Source: Myroides sp. WP-1 (GTDB taxonomy: Bacteria; Bacteroidota; Bacteroidia; Flavobacteriales; Flavobacteriaceae). Taken from it: a DNA stretch of 64,000 nt. Under the pieces are notes generated by a model, which had not been told where the DNA came from, made no database searches, and saw only the letters and a list, made by a program, of their open reading frames with translations. Positions 44,263-53,635 of this stretch are shown one piece after another; position 1 is the stretch's first letter, and every line of letters starts with the position of its first letter. The DNA lies in contig NZ_JACHTC010000005.1 of the NCBI RefSeq assembly GCF_014145635.1, positions 1-64,000 on the forward strand, read 5' to 3'. Both the position numbers and the translations under genes were made by a program.

Positions 44263-45039
44263 ATGATTAAAGTAACCAACATAGAAAAGTCTTTTAATGG
44301 TTCCATGGTTTTGAAAGGTATTTCTACAACATTCGAAACAGGAAAAACCAATTTAATCATTGGACAAAGTGGATCAGGAAAAACGGTATTCTTAAAAACA
44401 CTTTTAGGAATTCACGCACATGACAATGGACAGATTCTTTTTGATGGACGAGATTATGCAGATATGAACAAAAACCAACGTCGTGATCTACGTACGGAAA
44501 TCGGAATGGTTTTTCAAGGAAGTGCTCTTTTTGATTCCATGACAGTAGAAGAGAATATTGCCTTCCCTATGCGCATGTTCACCAATAAGAGCGATAAAGA
44601 AATTATGCACCGCGTAAATGAGGTAATTGACCGTGTCAAATTGATTAACGCCAACAAAAAGAAACCTTCTGAAATATCAGGGGGAATGCAGAAAAGGGTT
44701 GCTATTGCACGTGCAATCGTAAATAATCCAAAGTATTTATTTTGTGATGAACCCAACTCTGGACTGGATCCAAAAACAGCAATCGTTATCGATAACCTGA
44801 TTCAAGAAATCACACACGAATACGATATTACAACTGTAATTAACACCCACGATATGAACTCTGTTTTGGAAATTGGCGAACATATCGTCTTCTTAAAAAA
44901 CGGTGTCTTAGCTTGGTCAGGAACGAATAAAGAAATTATACAAACAGACAATGAAGATGTTGTAGACTTCGTCTACTCCTCTGAACTTTTTCAAATGGTT
45001 CGAGATGCCATGCGTCACATTGGCTCAACTAAAAAATAA
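44263..45039 (+). CDS. mlaF: ABC transporter ATP-binding protein, MlaF-like
   Basis: 258 aa. Walker A is GQSGSGKTV, the signature loop ISGGMQKRVAIARAI and Walker B YLFCDEPNSGLDP. GGMQKRV and the NSGLDP following Walker B are characteristic of MlaF. It forms the energising subunit for the MlaE permease just upstream. A strong terminator follows the stop codon. Confidence 0.95.
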   Translation: MIKVTNIEKSFNGSMVLKGISTTFETGKTNLIIGQSGSGKTVFLKTLLGIHAHDNGQILFDGRDYADMNKNQRRDLRTEIGMVFQGSALFDSMTVEENIAFPMRMFTNKSDKEIMHRVNEVIDRVKLINANKKKPSEISGGMQKRVAIARAIVNNPKYLFCDEPNSGLDPKTAIVIDNLIQEITHEYDITTVINTHDMNSVLEIGEHIVFLKNGVLAWSGTNKEIIQTDNEDVVDFVYSSELFQMVRDAMRHIGSTKK

Positions 45040-45073
45040 AAAAAAGCCGAAGCAAATGCTTCGGCTTTTTTTT
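45040..45073 (+). terminator. Terminator of the MlaEF transcription unit
   Basis: AGCCGAAGCA and TGCTTCGGCT form a 10-bp stem around AA, with a T-run after it. Confidence 0.92.
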
Positions 45074-45084
45074 ATGGGGTTCGT

Positions 45085-45183
45085 TGATTGTTGTTTGTTG
45101 TTTGTTTGTTTGTTTGTTGTTTGTTTGTTTGTTTGTTTGTTTGTTTGTTTGTTGTTTGTTGTTCGTTTGTTGTTCGTTTGTTG
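45085..45183. repeat. Simple-sequence tract of GTTT and GTT units
   Basis: About 95 bp of GTTT interrupted by GTT and GTTC units, including a pure (GTTT)8 run at 45119-45150. It is between mlaF and the pirin gene, outside any recognised gene. Slippage could change its length; no gene is clearly affected. Confidence 0.85.
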
Positions 45184-45210
45184 AGATGATGAAATCGGAA
45201 CGCAGTGCAG

Positions 45211-45291
45211 ATTCATCGAACACAAAAAACAATATAAACTCGGTGAGATATATTCATCGAACACCAAAACCATTATGAACTAAGTGAGATA
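45211..45291. repeat. Imperfect tandem repeat, 2 x 40 bp
   Basis: ATTCATCGAACACMAAAAMC... copies at 45211-45250 and 45252-45291 agree at 34 of 40 positions. This strip and the GTTT tract make up the 412-bp gap between mlaF and the pirin gene, where no gene is seen. Confidence 0.7.
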
Positions 45292-45326
45292 GATGGTGAG
45301 ATTTGTTTAAAGAAATACCTTCTTAT

Positions 45327-45348
45327 TTTAGAAAAATCTACCGATACC
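45327..45348. repeat. Dispersed 22-bp intergenic repeat, copy 2
   Basis: Identical to 37609-37630 and followed by similar CATAACCGATC units. It lies about 100 bp upstream of the pirin start codon. Confidence 0.7.
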
Positions 45349-45425
45349 TCATAACCGATCACTGATAACATATTCTCCTCTCTCCATTCTTGTTTTAGAT
45401 TAAGTAAATTTCGTCTTTGATGAAG

Positions 45426-45433
45426 TAACTTTG
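45426..45433 (+). promoter_or_regulatory. -7 element of the pirin gene
   Basis: TAACTTTG, 18 bp before the ATG at 45452. A TTG-started extension from 45431 would overlap it and is rejected. Confidence 0.6.
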
Positions 45434-45451
45434 AGTATAAATAAAAAGGAT

Positions 45452-46324
45452 ATGAAAACAAAAAATATTGAACAAATCGCAGCACCAAGACCTGCACATT
45501 TTGTAGGTGATGGTTTTAGAGTACACAACTTTATTCCAGGTGTTCCAGGAATGAGCATGCAACGCATGGATCCCTTTATTATGTTTGATTACAACGCTAA
45601 ATATCACTTTGGACCAAGTGAAATTCCAAGAGGAGTTGGTGTTCATCCACACAAGGGGTTTGAAACGGTTACGATAGCCTATAAAGGGCGCGTAGAACAC
45701 GGAGACAGCAGCGGAGGTGGTGGAGTTATTGGTGAAGGAGATGTACAATGGATGACTGCAGCTTCAGGTGTATTACACAAAGAGTTTCACGAAACAGAAT
45801 GGAGCAAAACAGGGGGTGAATTCCAAATGGTTCAATTATGGGTTAATCTTCCTGCAGAAGCAAAAAAAGGTCAACCGAAATATCAAGCCATTGAGCATGC
45901 ACAAATGCCTCATTACAATCTAACGGACGGAAGAGGTTTTATAGAGGTAATTGCAGGAGAATATCAAGGTGTAAAAGGTCCGGCAACTACCTTCACTCCA
46001 ATCCATATGTCAAACCTAAAAGCGCAAGTTGGAGCAAACGTCACTTACGAATTTCCAACTACCTACAACACGTTATTATTGGTTGTAGAAGGACGCATTA
46101 AAGTCAACGGTTCAGAAGTACAACAAGATCACGTTGCGGTTATGGCACACGACGGAGAGCAATTCTCAGTAGAAGTAATCGACGATGCTGTTGTACTTGT
46201 CCTTGCGGGGTTGCCTATAAAAGAGCCTATTGCACATTACGGTCCCTTTGTCATGAATACACAAGAGGAATTACTACAAGCTTTTGACGATTTTAATACA
46301 GGTAAATTCGGAACTTGGAATTAA
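45452..46324 (+). CDS. Pirin family protein
   Basis: 290 aa from the ATG at 45452. The cupin metal site is seen as HPHKGFETVTI with HG later, and the sequence MDPFIMFD near residue 41 and ASGVLHKEFHE are typical of pirins. The conserved C-terminal pirin domain (LVLAGLPIKEPIAHYGPFVMNT) is complete. Bacterial pirins have quercetinase-like or regulatory roles; the exact function here is unknown. Cytoplasmic. Confidence 0.93.
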   Translation: MKTKNIEQIAAPRPAHFVGDGFRVHNFIPGVPGMSMQRMDPFIMFDYNAKYHFGPSEIPRGVGVHPHKGFETVTIAYKGRVEHGDSSGGGGVIGEGDVQWMTAASGVLHKEFHETEWSKTGGEFQMVQLWVNLPAEAKKGQPKYQAIEHAQMPHYNLTDGRGFIEVIAGEYQGVKGPATTFTPIHMSNLKAQVGANVTYEFPTTYNTLLLVVEGRIKVNGSEVQQDHVAVMAHDGEQFSVEVIDDAVVLVLAGLPIKEPIAHYGPFVMNTQEELLQAFDDFNTGKFGTWN

Positions 46325-46335
46325 TCTCCTTTCAG

Positions 46336-46362
46336 AGGTGTTGCTGAGCAACACCTTTTTTT
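46336..46362 (+). terminator. Terminator of the pirin gene
   Basis: AGGTGTTG, loop CTGAG, CAACACCT and a T-run. Confidence 0.9.
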
Positions 46363-46393
46363 GTGTTTTATTTTCTCAATTTGTGAATTCTAT

Positions 46394-46401
46394 TACATTT
46401 G
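46394..46401 (+). promoter_or_regulatory. -7 element of the small lipoprotein gene
   Basis: TACATTTG, 13 bp before the ATG at 46415. The short leader suggests a nearly leaderless transcript. Confidence 0.55.
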
Positions 46402-46414
46402 CAAATAAAAATAT

Positions 46415-46993
46415 ATGCGCAATAAAATTATAATAACGAGTTTACTTCTTGGAATATGTATTGCATGTAATTCCAAAAACACCAAACCAGAGGAGCAACA
46501 ACAACCAGCGTTAGTCAATCAAACTACTCAAGCTGAAACTATAGCGAAAACTACTCCAGAAGAAGAGATTAAACTTATCGGTACTTCACCCGAATTATAT
46601 GCCGAATCAGAAGAGAAGATGCTCAATATGTTGAATGAACCTGATCAGATGCGTTTGCAAAAAGCGATCCAGATTGTTTCGAACAAAATAGGAGAATCCG
46701 AAGATTTATACACAGAAGAAGATGATATTGACTACGATAAATGGAACGCCATTTTTTTCAAACAAGTTCATGGGCTCACATTTACAGGAATCACAAACCT
46801 AGCAGAACAAATCTTACAAGAGATTAAAAATAAAAATATTCTTCATTTACAGGAAGAAATAGCGGATTTAAAAACAAATCCTACGGAAAACCAGGAAGAA
46901 TCAATGTCTTTTTTACAAGAAGAGCTCCAAAAAGCGAAACAATTACCTACTACAATAGACACATATGTTTATTCAGAAGAGTGTTTTCTTTAA
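46415..46993 (+). CDS. Lipoprotein of unknown function
   Basis: 192 aa. The signal peptide ends in a lipobox (GICIAC, Cys18) and is followed by an Asn/Lys/Glu-rich, unstructured stretch. The rest is acidic and helical (EEIADLKTNPTENQEESM). No family is recognised. Monocistronic; the gene is followed by 302 bp of AT-rich sequence without a gene. Confidence 0.8.
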   Translation: MRNKIIITSLLLGICIACNSKNTKPEEQQQPALVNQTTQAETIAKTTPEEEIKLIGTSPELYAESEEKMLNMLNEPDQMRLQKAIQIVSNKIGESEDLYTEEDDIDYDKWNAIFFKQVHGLTFTGITNLAEQILQEIKNKNILHLQEEIADLKTNPTENQEESMSFLQEELQKAKQLPTTIDTYVYSEECFL

Positions 46994-47295
46994 TAATCGA
47001 ATTTTTTTCTTTAATTTTTATAAGAATATCTCAACAAAAGAAAGAGTCAATTTAAAATCAGTGATTTTTTCTGTTTTTATTTGTTAATAAATTAGTTTTA
47101 TATTATATTTGACTATAGATTTTAAAATAAAAAGTCAATTAGGTAGTTAAATTGTCTTTCTTTTAAGTTTTTTAACTCTGTAAGAAAAATAAAATACAAT
47201 CCTTTTAGGGATTAAAAGATAAGTTGAAAAAAGAAAAAGTGATGTTGTTAAGTGTAAAAAAGAGTTCCAAAATAATTTGGAACTCTTTTTCATTT
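46994..47295. other. Intergenic region with terminator
   Basis: Very AT-rich. Nothing is seen except the stem at 47256-47290 (AAAAAAGAGTTCCAAA, loop ATAA, TTTGGAACTCTTTTT), a bidirectional terminator just past the end of the M3 peptidase gene. Confidence 0.75.
47256..47290. terminator. Terminator of the M3 peptidase gene
   Basis: AAAGAGTTCCAAA pairs with TTTGGAACTCTTT with A- and T-runs on the two sides. Confidence 0.9.
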
Positions 47296-49332
47296 TTATG
47301 CTAATAACCCTGCTCTTTTCAATAGAGCTTCAGGTGTAGGCTCTTGTCCTCTAAATTTTTTATACAATGTCATGGGATGATCCGTTCCACCTTGAGACAG
47401 TACATGATCTTTAAATGCTGTTGCTACTTCTTTGTTGAAGATGCCTTTCTCTTTAAAATACGCAAATGCATCTGCATCTAAAACTTCCGCCCATTTATAG
47501 CTGTAATATCCCGATGAATACCCCCCTTGAAAAATATGTGAAAAAGAAGCGCTCATCGCGTTTTCGGCCACGTCTGGATATTGTTGAGTTGCTTTAAATT
47601 GTTCTTGCTCAAAAGCTTTTAAATTGGCAATTCCTGTAGGATCTTGTCCATGCCATCCCATATCTAACATACCAAAACTCAACTGTCGAAGGGTTGCCAT
47701 TCCCTCTAAAAAGGAAGCACTTTCTTTGATTTTTTCGACATATTCCATCGGAATTAATTCGCCTGTTTGATAATGTTTTGCAAACAGCGCTAGCGTTTCT
47801 TTTTCATAGCACCAATTCTCTAAAATTTGGCTTGGCAATTCCACAAAATCCCAATATACATTTGTACCTGATAAAGAAGGATAAGTTGTATTGGCTAACA
47901 TACCATGCAGCGCATGACCAAATTCATGGAATAAAGTTGTCACCTCATTAAAAGTTAACAAAGAGGGCTTGGTTGCTGTTGGTTTGGTAAAATTACACAC
48001 AATTGAAACATGAGGTCTCACGTTTACGCCATCTAATATATATTGATTTTTAAATGAAGTCATCCAAGCACCATTGCGCTTTCCTTTGCGCGGAAAGAAA
48101 TCAGTATAAAACACAGCTATAAATGCACCTTTTTCGTCCGTTACTTCAAAAGTACGCACCTCATCGTGGTATTTTTCAATATCGAAAACTTCGGTAAACA
48201 AAAGACCATATAGTTTATTTGCTACTTGAAAGGCTCCATCCAAAACATTTTCTAATTGGAAATACGGTTTTAAGATTTCATCGTCTAAACTAAAACGCTC
48301 TTGCTTTAATTTTTCGGCATAATAGCTTCCATCCCATTTTTGCAACTGATCTATACCATCTATTTGCTTAGCAAAAGCAGTTAGTTCTTCAAACTCTTTC
48401 GCTGCAGCAGGTTTTGCCTTCAGCAATAAATCATTCAAAAAGGCATTTACTTTTGTCGGTGACTGTGCCATGCGTTCTTCTAAAACAAAATCAGCATGTG
48501 TTGCATACCCTAAAATAGTAGCGCGTTGATGTCTCAATTTTGCAATGGTCAACACATTTTGTTCGTTGTTAAATTCATTTGCTTTAAACGCTTTTGTTCC
48601 CGCTGCTATGGCCAACTCTTTGCGCAAAGCTCTGTTGTCAGCATAAGTCATAAAAGGGATATAACTTGGATAATCCAATGTAAAAATCCACCCATCTTTG
48701 CCTTCCTGTTTTGCAAGTGCATGGGCTTCCTCCCTAGCTCCTTCAGGCAATCCTTTGAGGTCCTCTTCCTTGGTAATATGCAATTGGTAATTATGTGTTT
48801 CTGCCAATACATTTTCTCCAAATTTTAGCGCCGTTGTAGCCAATTCTGCATCAATAGCACGAACCTTTTTCTTTTGCTCTTCAGAGAGTAATGCCCCATT
48901 GCGAACAAAGTTTTTATAACTCTTTGTCAATAGCGTTTGTTGTTCTATCGTTAGCTCCATCTGGTCCATTTGCTCATAAACTGTTTTTACGCGTAAAAAC
49001 AACTTTTCATTCAGCAAAATATCATTCCCCAGTTCAGATAACAAAGGCGCTACTTCTTGAGCAATTTGCTGCATTTCATCATTGGTTTCTGCAGAATTCA
49101 GGTTAAAAAAGATACTAGCTAGAATATCTAAATCCATTCCTGAAAAAGCCAAAGCTTCTATTGTATTAGCAAAAGTTGGAGCTTCTGGATTGGTTGTAAT
49201 TGTATCAACATCGGCTTTTGACTGTGCGATGGCTTGATCAAATGCTGGTTTGTAATCTGTAATTTTTATTTGAGAAAACGGTGCAGTACCGTGTTTAGTC
49301 GTAAAGGGTTTGCCAAAAATAGCCATACTCAT
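47296..49332 (-). CDS. M3 family metallopeptidase (oligopeptidase A / Dcp type)
   Basis: 678 aa. The zinc motif HEFGHALHG is clear, with the downstream Glu in the EWLPS-like segment (YWDFVELPSQILENW) as third ligand. Family markers FTLDYPSYIPFM and VFYTDFFPRKGKRNGAW are seen. It degrades short peptides in the cytoplasm; no signal peptide is found. Two nearby in-frame ATG codons leave a two-residue doubt on the start. Own terminator downstream. Confidence 0.94.
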   Translation of the reverse strand: MSMAIFGKPFTTKHGTAPFSQIKITDYKPAFDQAIAQSKADVDTITTNPEAPTFANTIEALAFSGMDLDILASIFFNLNSAETNDEMQQIAQEVAPLLSELGNDILLNEKLFLRVKTVYEQMDQMELTIEQQTLLTKSYKNFVRNGALLSEEQKKKVRAIDAELATTALKFGENVLAETHNYQLHITKEEDLKGLPEGAREEAHALAKQEGKDGWIFTLDYPSYIPFMTYADNRALRKELAIAAGTKAFKANEFNNEQNVLTIAKLRHQRATILGYATHADFVLEERMAQSPTKVNAFLNDLLLKAKPAAAKEFEELTAFAKQIDGIDQLQKWDGSYYAEKLKQERFSLDDEILKPYFQLENVLDGAFQVANKLYGLLFTEVFDIEKYHDEVRTFEVTDEKGAFIAVFYTDFFPRKGKRNGAWMTSFKNQYILDGVNVRPHVSIVCNFTKPTATKPSLLTFNEVTTLFHEFGHALHGMLANTTYPSLSGTNVYWDFVELPSQILENWCYEKETLALFAKHYQTGELIPMEYVEKIKESASFLEGMATLRQLSFGMLDMGWHGQDPTGIANLKAFEQEQFKATQQYPDVAENAMSASFSHIFQGGYSSGYYSYKWAEVLDADAFAYFKEKGIFNKEVATAFKDHVLSQGGTDHPMTLYKKFRGQEPTPEALLKRAGLLA

Positions 49333-49417
49333 CTAATTTTTATTTGTTTTATAAAATTACAACTTTATTAAGCGATTAGGTACAAGAATTTAAGTCTTAA
49401 CATCCTATTATCATAAA

Positions 49418-49446
49418 AAAAGGGCCCTTGCAATAAGAGCCCTTTT
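49418..49446 (-). terminator. Terminator of secA
   Basis: On the minus strand AAAAGGGCTCTT and AAGGGCCCTTTT form a stem with one G-T pair around ATTGC, followed by T residues. Confidence 0.8.
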
Positions 49447-49467
49447 GTTGTATTGAATAAGCCAAAA

Positions 49468-52400
49468 TTAAGCTTGGATTTCTTCTTGTACTGGTTGAAC
49501 TGGTAAGTCAGCCTTAGTTAAGAAAGAAGTCACCTCTGCATCCATTTCAGCGATTGTTTTCTTAAACAATTCGAATGCCTCGAATTTATAGATCAACAAT
49601 GGATCTTTTTGTTCGTGAACAGCTAATTGAACCGATTGTTTTAACTCGTCCATTTTTCGAAGGTGTTTCTTCCACGCCTCATCTAAAATTGACAGTACAA
49701 CATTCTTTTCAAAATCATCAATTAAACTCATTCCTTGCGTATTATACGCTGTTTCTAAGTTTGTAACAACATTCATTGTTTTCATTCCATCTGTAAATGG
49801 CACTACAATACGTTCGAAGTTGTTATCTTGATTTTCGTATACGTTTTTGATTACTTTGAATGCTTCTGCGGCACTGCGTTGTCCTTTTTCACGATACGCA
49901 GCAAATGCTTTCTCATACAATCTATTCGCTAACGTAACAACGTCATCTTTATTAAATTGATCTTCTGTTACAACATCGTTAATTCCGAAATTGCGAATCA
50001 TATCTAAATCAAGATTTTTGAAGTCGTTCGCTAATTTATTGCTTTCGCTAATGCGCTCGCATAAATCGTACATCATATTGGCGATATCTACTTTTAGACG
50101 ATCTCCAAACAACGCGTGTTTTCTACGTTTATAAATTACTTCACGTTGTGCATTCATCACGTCATCATATTCTAATAAACGCTTACGAATACCGAAGTTA
50201 TTTTCTTCTACTTTTTTCTGTGCTCTTTCGATTGATTTAGTCATCATCGAATGTTGGATCACTTCTCCTTCTTCTAATCCCATTCTATCCATGATCTTCG
50301 CTACGCGTTCTGATCCGAATAAACGCATTAGGTTATCCTCTAATGACACGTAAAATTGAGAACTTCCTGGATCTCCCTGACGTCCTGCACGACCTCTCAA
50401 CTGACGGTCAACACGTCTTGAATCATGGCGTTCTGTACCAATAATAGCTAAACCTCCTTTGTCTTTTACTTCTTGAGAAAGTTTAATATCCGTACCACGA
50501 CCTGCCATGTTGGTTGCAATAGTTACAACCCCTGGTTTCCCAGCTTCTTCTACAATTTGAGCCTCTTGTTTGTGTAATTTCGCATTCAATACGTTGTGTT
50601 GAATTCCACGCATTTTTAACGATCTACTCAATAACTCAGAAATTTCAACAGAAGTAGTACCAATTAACACTGGACGTCCTGCTTGTGATAATTCCACAAC
50701 ATCGTCAATAACGGCTTTGTATTTTTCACGTACTGAACGGTAAATTTTATCTTCTTTATCCTTACGTGCAATTCCTCTATTAGTTGGAATTTCAACTACG
50801 TCTAATTTATAGATTTGCAAGAACTCTCCTGCTTCTGTAATAGCCGTACCTGTCATACCTCCTAACTTTTTGTACATACGGAAGTAGTTTTGTAAGGTAA
50901 TTGTAGCAAACGTTTGTGTAGCTGCTTCAATTTTTACGTTTTCTTTTGCTTCAATCGCTTGGTGTAATCCGTCAGAATAACGACGACCATCCATAATACG
51001 ACCCGTTTGCTCATCAACGATTAAGATCTTGTTGTCAATTACAACATATTCTGTATCTTTTTCAAATACAGTATACGCTTTCAACAATTGATTTAATGTG
51101 TGAATACGCTCACTTTTTACCCCAAAGTCTTGGAATAAGCGCTCTTTTGCCACAGCTTCTTCTTCTCTAGATAAGTTTTGGCTTTCGATACGTGCTACTT
51201 CAGTTCCGATATCTGGTAATACGAAGAAAGTCTCATCTGTATCTTGTGATAAGAACTTAATTCCATTATCTGTCAACTGCACTTGGTTATTTTTCTCTTC
51301 AATTACGAAGTACAATGCTTCATCCACCTTATGCATTTCTCTGTTGTTGTCTTGCATGTAGTGATTTTCTGTTTTTTGAAGCAATTGTTTTACTCCTTCT
51401 TCACTCAAGAACTTAATAAGCGCCTTGTTCTTAGGTAAGCTTCGGTATGCTCTTAACAATAAGAATCCACCTTCTTTTGTGTTTCCTTCGCGAATTAATT
51501 TTCTTGCATCTGCCAAGAAGTTGTTTGCCAATTTACGTTGAATCTCAACTAAGTTAGCCACTTTTGGTTTTAGCTCGTTAAACTCATGGCGGTCACCTTG
51601 TGGAACAGGTCCTGAGATAATTAACGGTGTTCTGGCGTCATCCACTAATACTGAATCGACCTCATCGACAATAGCATAGTTGTGAACGCGTTGCACTAAT
51701 TCTTCTGGCGTATGTGCCATATTATCTCTCAAATAATCGAAACCAAATTCGTTATTTGTTCCATACGTAATATCTGCTGCATAAGCGGCTCTTCTTCCGC
51801 TTGAGTTTGGTTGGTGATTGTCAATACAATCTACTGTCATTCCGTGGAACTCAAACAGCGGTGCTTTCCACTGGCTATCCCTTTTTGCAAGGTAGTCATT
51901 CACTGTAACTAAGTGTACACCATTTCCTGTTAAAGCATTTAAATACAAAGGTAAAGTTGCAACTAATGTTTTCCCTTCCCCTGTTTGCATCTCAGCGATT
52001 TTCCCTTGGTGCAATACGATACCTCCGATTAACTGTACATCGTAGTGGATCATATCCCAAGTTACTTCTTTACCAGCAGCTGACCATTTATTTGCCCAGT
52101 TTGCCTTTCCGTCAACAACCGTTACATAGGGTTTACTATCAGCAAACTCCATGTCTTTTTCAGAAGCTGTAACAGTAACCGTTTCATTTTCTTTGAAACG
52201 TTTTGCCGTTTCTTTTACCACAGCAAACGCTTCTGGTAGAATATCTAACAATACTTTTTCTGTATTGTCATAAGCTTCTTTTTCTAAGCTATCAATACTC
52301 GCGTAAATAGCTTCTCTTTTATCGATATCTTGAGTCTTCTCGATTTCTTCTTTGTACGAAGCGATTTTCGCATCTTGACCGGCTCTAGATTGTTGAATTT

Positions 52401-52563
52401 TTTCTTTGAAATAGATGGTCTTTGCTCTTAACTCATCATTAGATAAGCTAGATAAAGACGATTCATACGTTTTAATTTTTTCAATTAGAGGTTTTATTTC
52501 CTTGATATCTCTTTCCGATTTATCGCCGACAAAAACCTTTAATATAGTATTTATAAGACTCAT
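49468..52563 (-). CDS. secA: Preprotein translocase ATPase SecA
   Basis: 1031 aa, the motor of Sec export. DEAD motor motifs: MQTGEGKTLVATLP (Walker A), VDEVDSVLVDDARTPLI (Walker B), GTTSVEISE, TNMAGRGTDI and GRAGRQGDPGSSQFY. The large insertions between NBD1 and PPXD match Bacteroidota SecA. The C-terminus ends QPVQEEIQA, without the Cys-containing SEC-C zinc domain seen in many other bacteria, so it ends naturally at the helical scaffold. Essential housekeeping gene. Confidence 0.98.
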   Translation of the reverse strand: MSLINTILKVFVGDKSERDIKEIKPLIEKIKTYESSLSSLSNDELRAKTIYFKEKIQQSRAGQDAKIASYKEEIEKTQDIDKREAIYASIDSLEKEAYDNTEKVLLDILPEAFAVVKETAKRFKENETVTVTASEKDMEFADSKPYVTVVDGKANWANKWSAAGKEVTWDMIHYDVQLIGGIVLHQGKIAEMQTGEGKTLVATLPLYLNALTGNGVHLVTVNDYLAKRDSQWKAPLFEFHGMTVDCIDNHQPNSSGRRAAYAADITYGTNNEFGFDYLRDNMAHTPEELVQRVHNYAIVDEVDSVLVDDARTPLIISGPVPQGDRHEFNELKPKVANLVEIQRKLANNFLADARKLIREGNTKEGGFLLLRAYRSLPKNKALIKFLSEEGVKQLLQKTENHYMQDNNREMHKVDEALYFVIEEKNNQVQLTDNGIKFLSQDTDETFFVLPDIGTEVARIESQNLSREEEAVAKERLFQDFGVKSERIHTLNQLLKAYTVFEKDTEYVVIDNKILIVDEQTGRIMDGRRYSDGLHQAIEAKENVKIEAATQTFATITLQNYFRMYKKLGGMTGTAITEAGEFLQIYKLDVVEIPTNRGIARKDKEDKIYRSVREKYKAVIDDVVELSQAGRPVLIGTTSVEISELLSRSLKMRGIQHNVLNAKLHKQEAQIVEEAGKPGVVTIATNMAGRGTDIKLSQEVKDKGGLAIIGTERHDSRRVDRQLRGRAGRQGDPGSSQFYVSLEDNLMRLFGSERVAKIMDRMGLEEGEVIQHSMMTKSIERAQKKVEENNFGIRKRLLEYDDVMNAQREVIYKRRKHALFGDRLKVDIANMMYDLCERISESNKLANDFKNLDLDMIRNFGINDVVTEDQFNKDDVVTLANRLYEKAFAAYREKGQRSAAEAFKVIKNVYENQDNNFERIVVPFTDGMKTMNVVTNLETAYNTQGMSLIDDFEKNVVLSILDEAWKKHLRKMDELKQSVQLAVHEQKDPLLIYKFEAFELFKKTIAEMDAEVTSFLTKADLPVQPVQEEIQA

Positions 52564-52610
52564 AGGTTTATATGTTTTTTAACTCTTTTTTCACTTGCTA
52601 AATTAAACAA

Positions 52611-52636
52611 AAAAAAGCCTTGTAGAAGGCTTTTTT
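52611..52636 (-). terminator. Terminator of the DUF2795 gene
   Basis: AAAAAAGCCTT, loop GTAG, AAGGCTTTTTT; T-run on the minus side. Confidence 0.88.
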
Positions 52637-52641
52637 CTATA

Positions 52642-52863
52642 TTAATACTCATCCTCGTTCCAAAGATAATCTTCGTCCGTAGGATAGTCTGGCCATATTT
52701 CTTCCATAGATTCATAGATTTCTCCTTCATCTTCGATGGATTGTAAGTTTTCTACTACTTCAAGGGGTGCACCTGTTCTAATAGCGTAATCTATCAACTC
52801 ATCTTTAGTAGCAGGCCATGGAGCATCACTTAAATAAGATGCTAATTCTAATGTCCAATACAT
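52642..52863 (-). CDS. DUF2795 domain-containing protein
   Basis: 73 aa. The pattern YWTLELASYLSDAPWPATKDELIDYAIRTGAPLEVVENLQSI is the DUF2795 helical domain, followed by an acidic tail. This is a conserved small protein in Bacteroidota, often found near secA; the function is unknown. It could be co-regulated with secA but has its own terminator. Confidence 0.9.
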   Translation of the reverse strand: MYWTLELASYLSDAPWPATKDELIDYAIRTGAPLEVVENLQSIEDEGEIYESMEEIWPDYPTDEDYLWNEDEY

Positions 52864-52987
52864 CTCTTAACCTTTTTTAAATTTTATTGCAAAAATAAAT
52901 TTTATTATGAAATAAGCAAGCTTTTTTCATAGTATTTCACTAAGTTTAAAGAACGTCTTGCCTTTTCACAACAAAAAGTCGCAGTTT

Positions 52988-53572
52988 TCAATGGTCTTCC
53001 TTCAATTTTTCGGGTATCCATTTTATTTCTTCTGCTTGTAAATCCAAAGTCAACTTTCGTGCCAACACAAATAGATAGTCAGAAAGTCGGTTGATATACT
53101 TCAAAATTTCTTCTTCTACAGGTTCTATTTGGTCTAATTGCACTGACAAACGCTCTGCTCTACGACAAACGCAACGTGCGATATGACAGAATGACACCGT
53201 CGGATGACCACCTGGCAAAATAAAATGTGTCATTGGTGGTAGATGCGATTCCATTCGATCAATTTCACTTTCCATACACACCAGTGTATCAGCTGTGATT
53301 TTGGGAATATTCAAGCGTTCTTTTCCGTTTTTCAACAGTGCTTTTTGCGGATCTGTTGCCAACATTGCTCCCAAAGTAAAAAGTTGATTTTGAATAGACA
53401 GTAAAAATTCCTTCTCAATTTGAGGAATCTCTTGATCGCGAATCATGCCCACATAGGCGTTCAACTCGTCTATCGTGCCATATGCTTCAATTCGAATGTG
53501 ATTTTTAGGTACGCGAGTTCCGCCAAACAAGGCTGTCGTTCCTTCATCACCAGTTTTGGTGTAGATTTTCAT
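52988..53572 (-). CDS. Cob(I)yrinic acid a,c-diamide adenosyltransferase (PduO type)
   Basis: 194 aa. The ATP-binding start KTGDEGTTALFGGTRVPK and RIEAYGTIDELNAYVG are diagnostic, and RCVCRRAERLSVQL is the family's C-terminal motif. It transfers the adenosyl group of ATP to reduced corrinoids to form adenosylcobalamin. Trimeric, cytoplasmic. I see no cobalamin riboswitch in the short upstream region. Confidence 0.94.
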   Translation of the reverse strand: MKIYTKTGDEGTTALFGGTRVPKNHIRIEAYGTIDELNAYVGMIRDQEIPQIEKEFLLSIQNQLFTLGAMLATDPQKALLKNGKERLNIPKITADTLVCMESEIDRMESHLPPMTHFILPGGHPTVSFCHIARCVCRRAERLSVQLDQIEPVEEEILKYINRLSDYLFVLARKLTLDLQAEEIKWIPEKLKEDH

Positions 53573-53635
53573 TTTTTACTTGTTAGATCCAACAAGCAAA
53601 ATACAATACTTTGATCGAACTACAACAGGTTTCCC

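Noticed and set aside
45025..45278. Open frames rich in Asn/Lys/Thr/Gln or Val/Cys/Leu in the GTTT tract
   Set aside because: They are translations of a simple repeat, not genes.
45085..45291. CRISPR-like look of the repeated tract
   Set aside because: Units are 3-4 bp or a single 40-bp tandem pair without spacers; no cas genes in the window.
53573..53635. Cobalamin riboswitch before the adenosyltransferase gene
   Set aside because: The adenosyltransferase is separated by only a short gap from the upstream ABC gene; no B12-box could be found.
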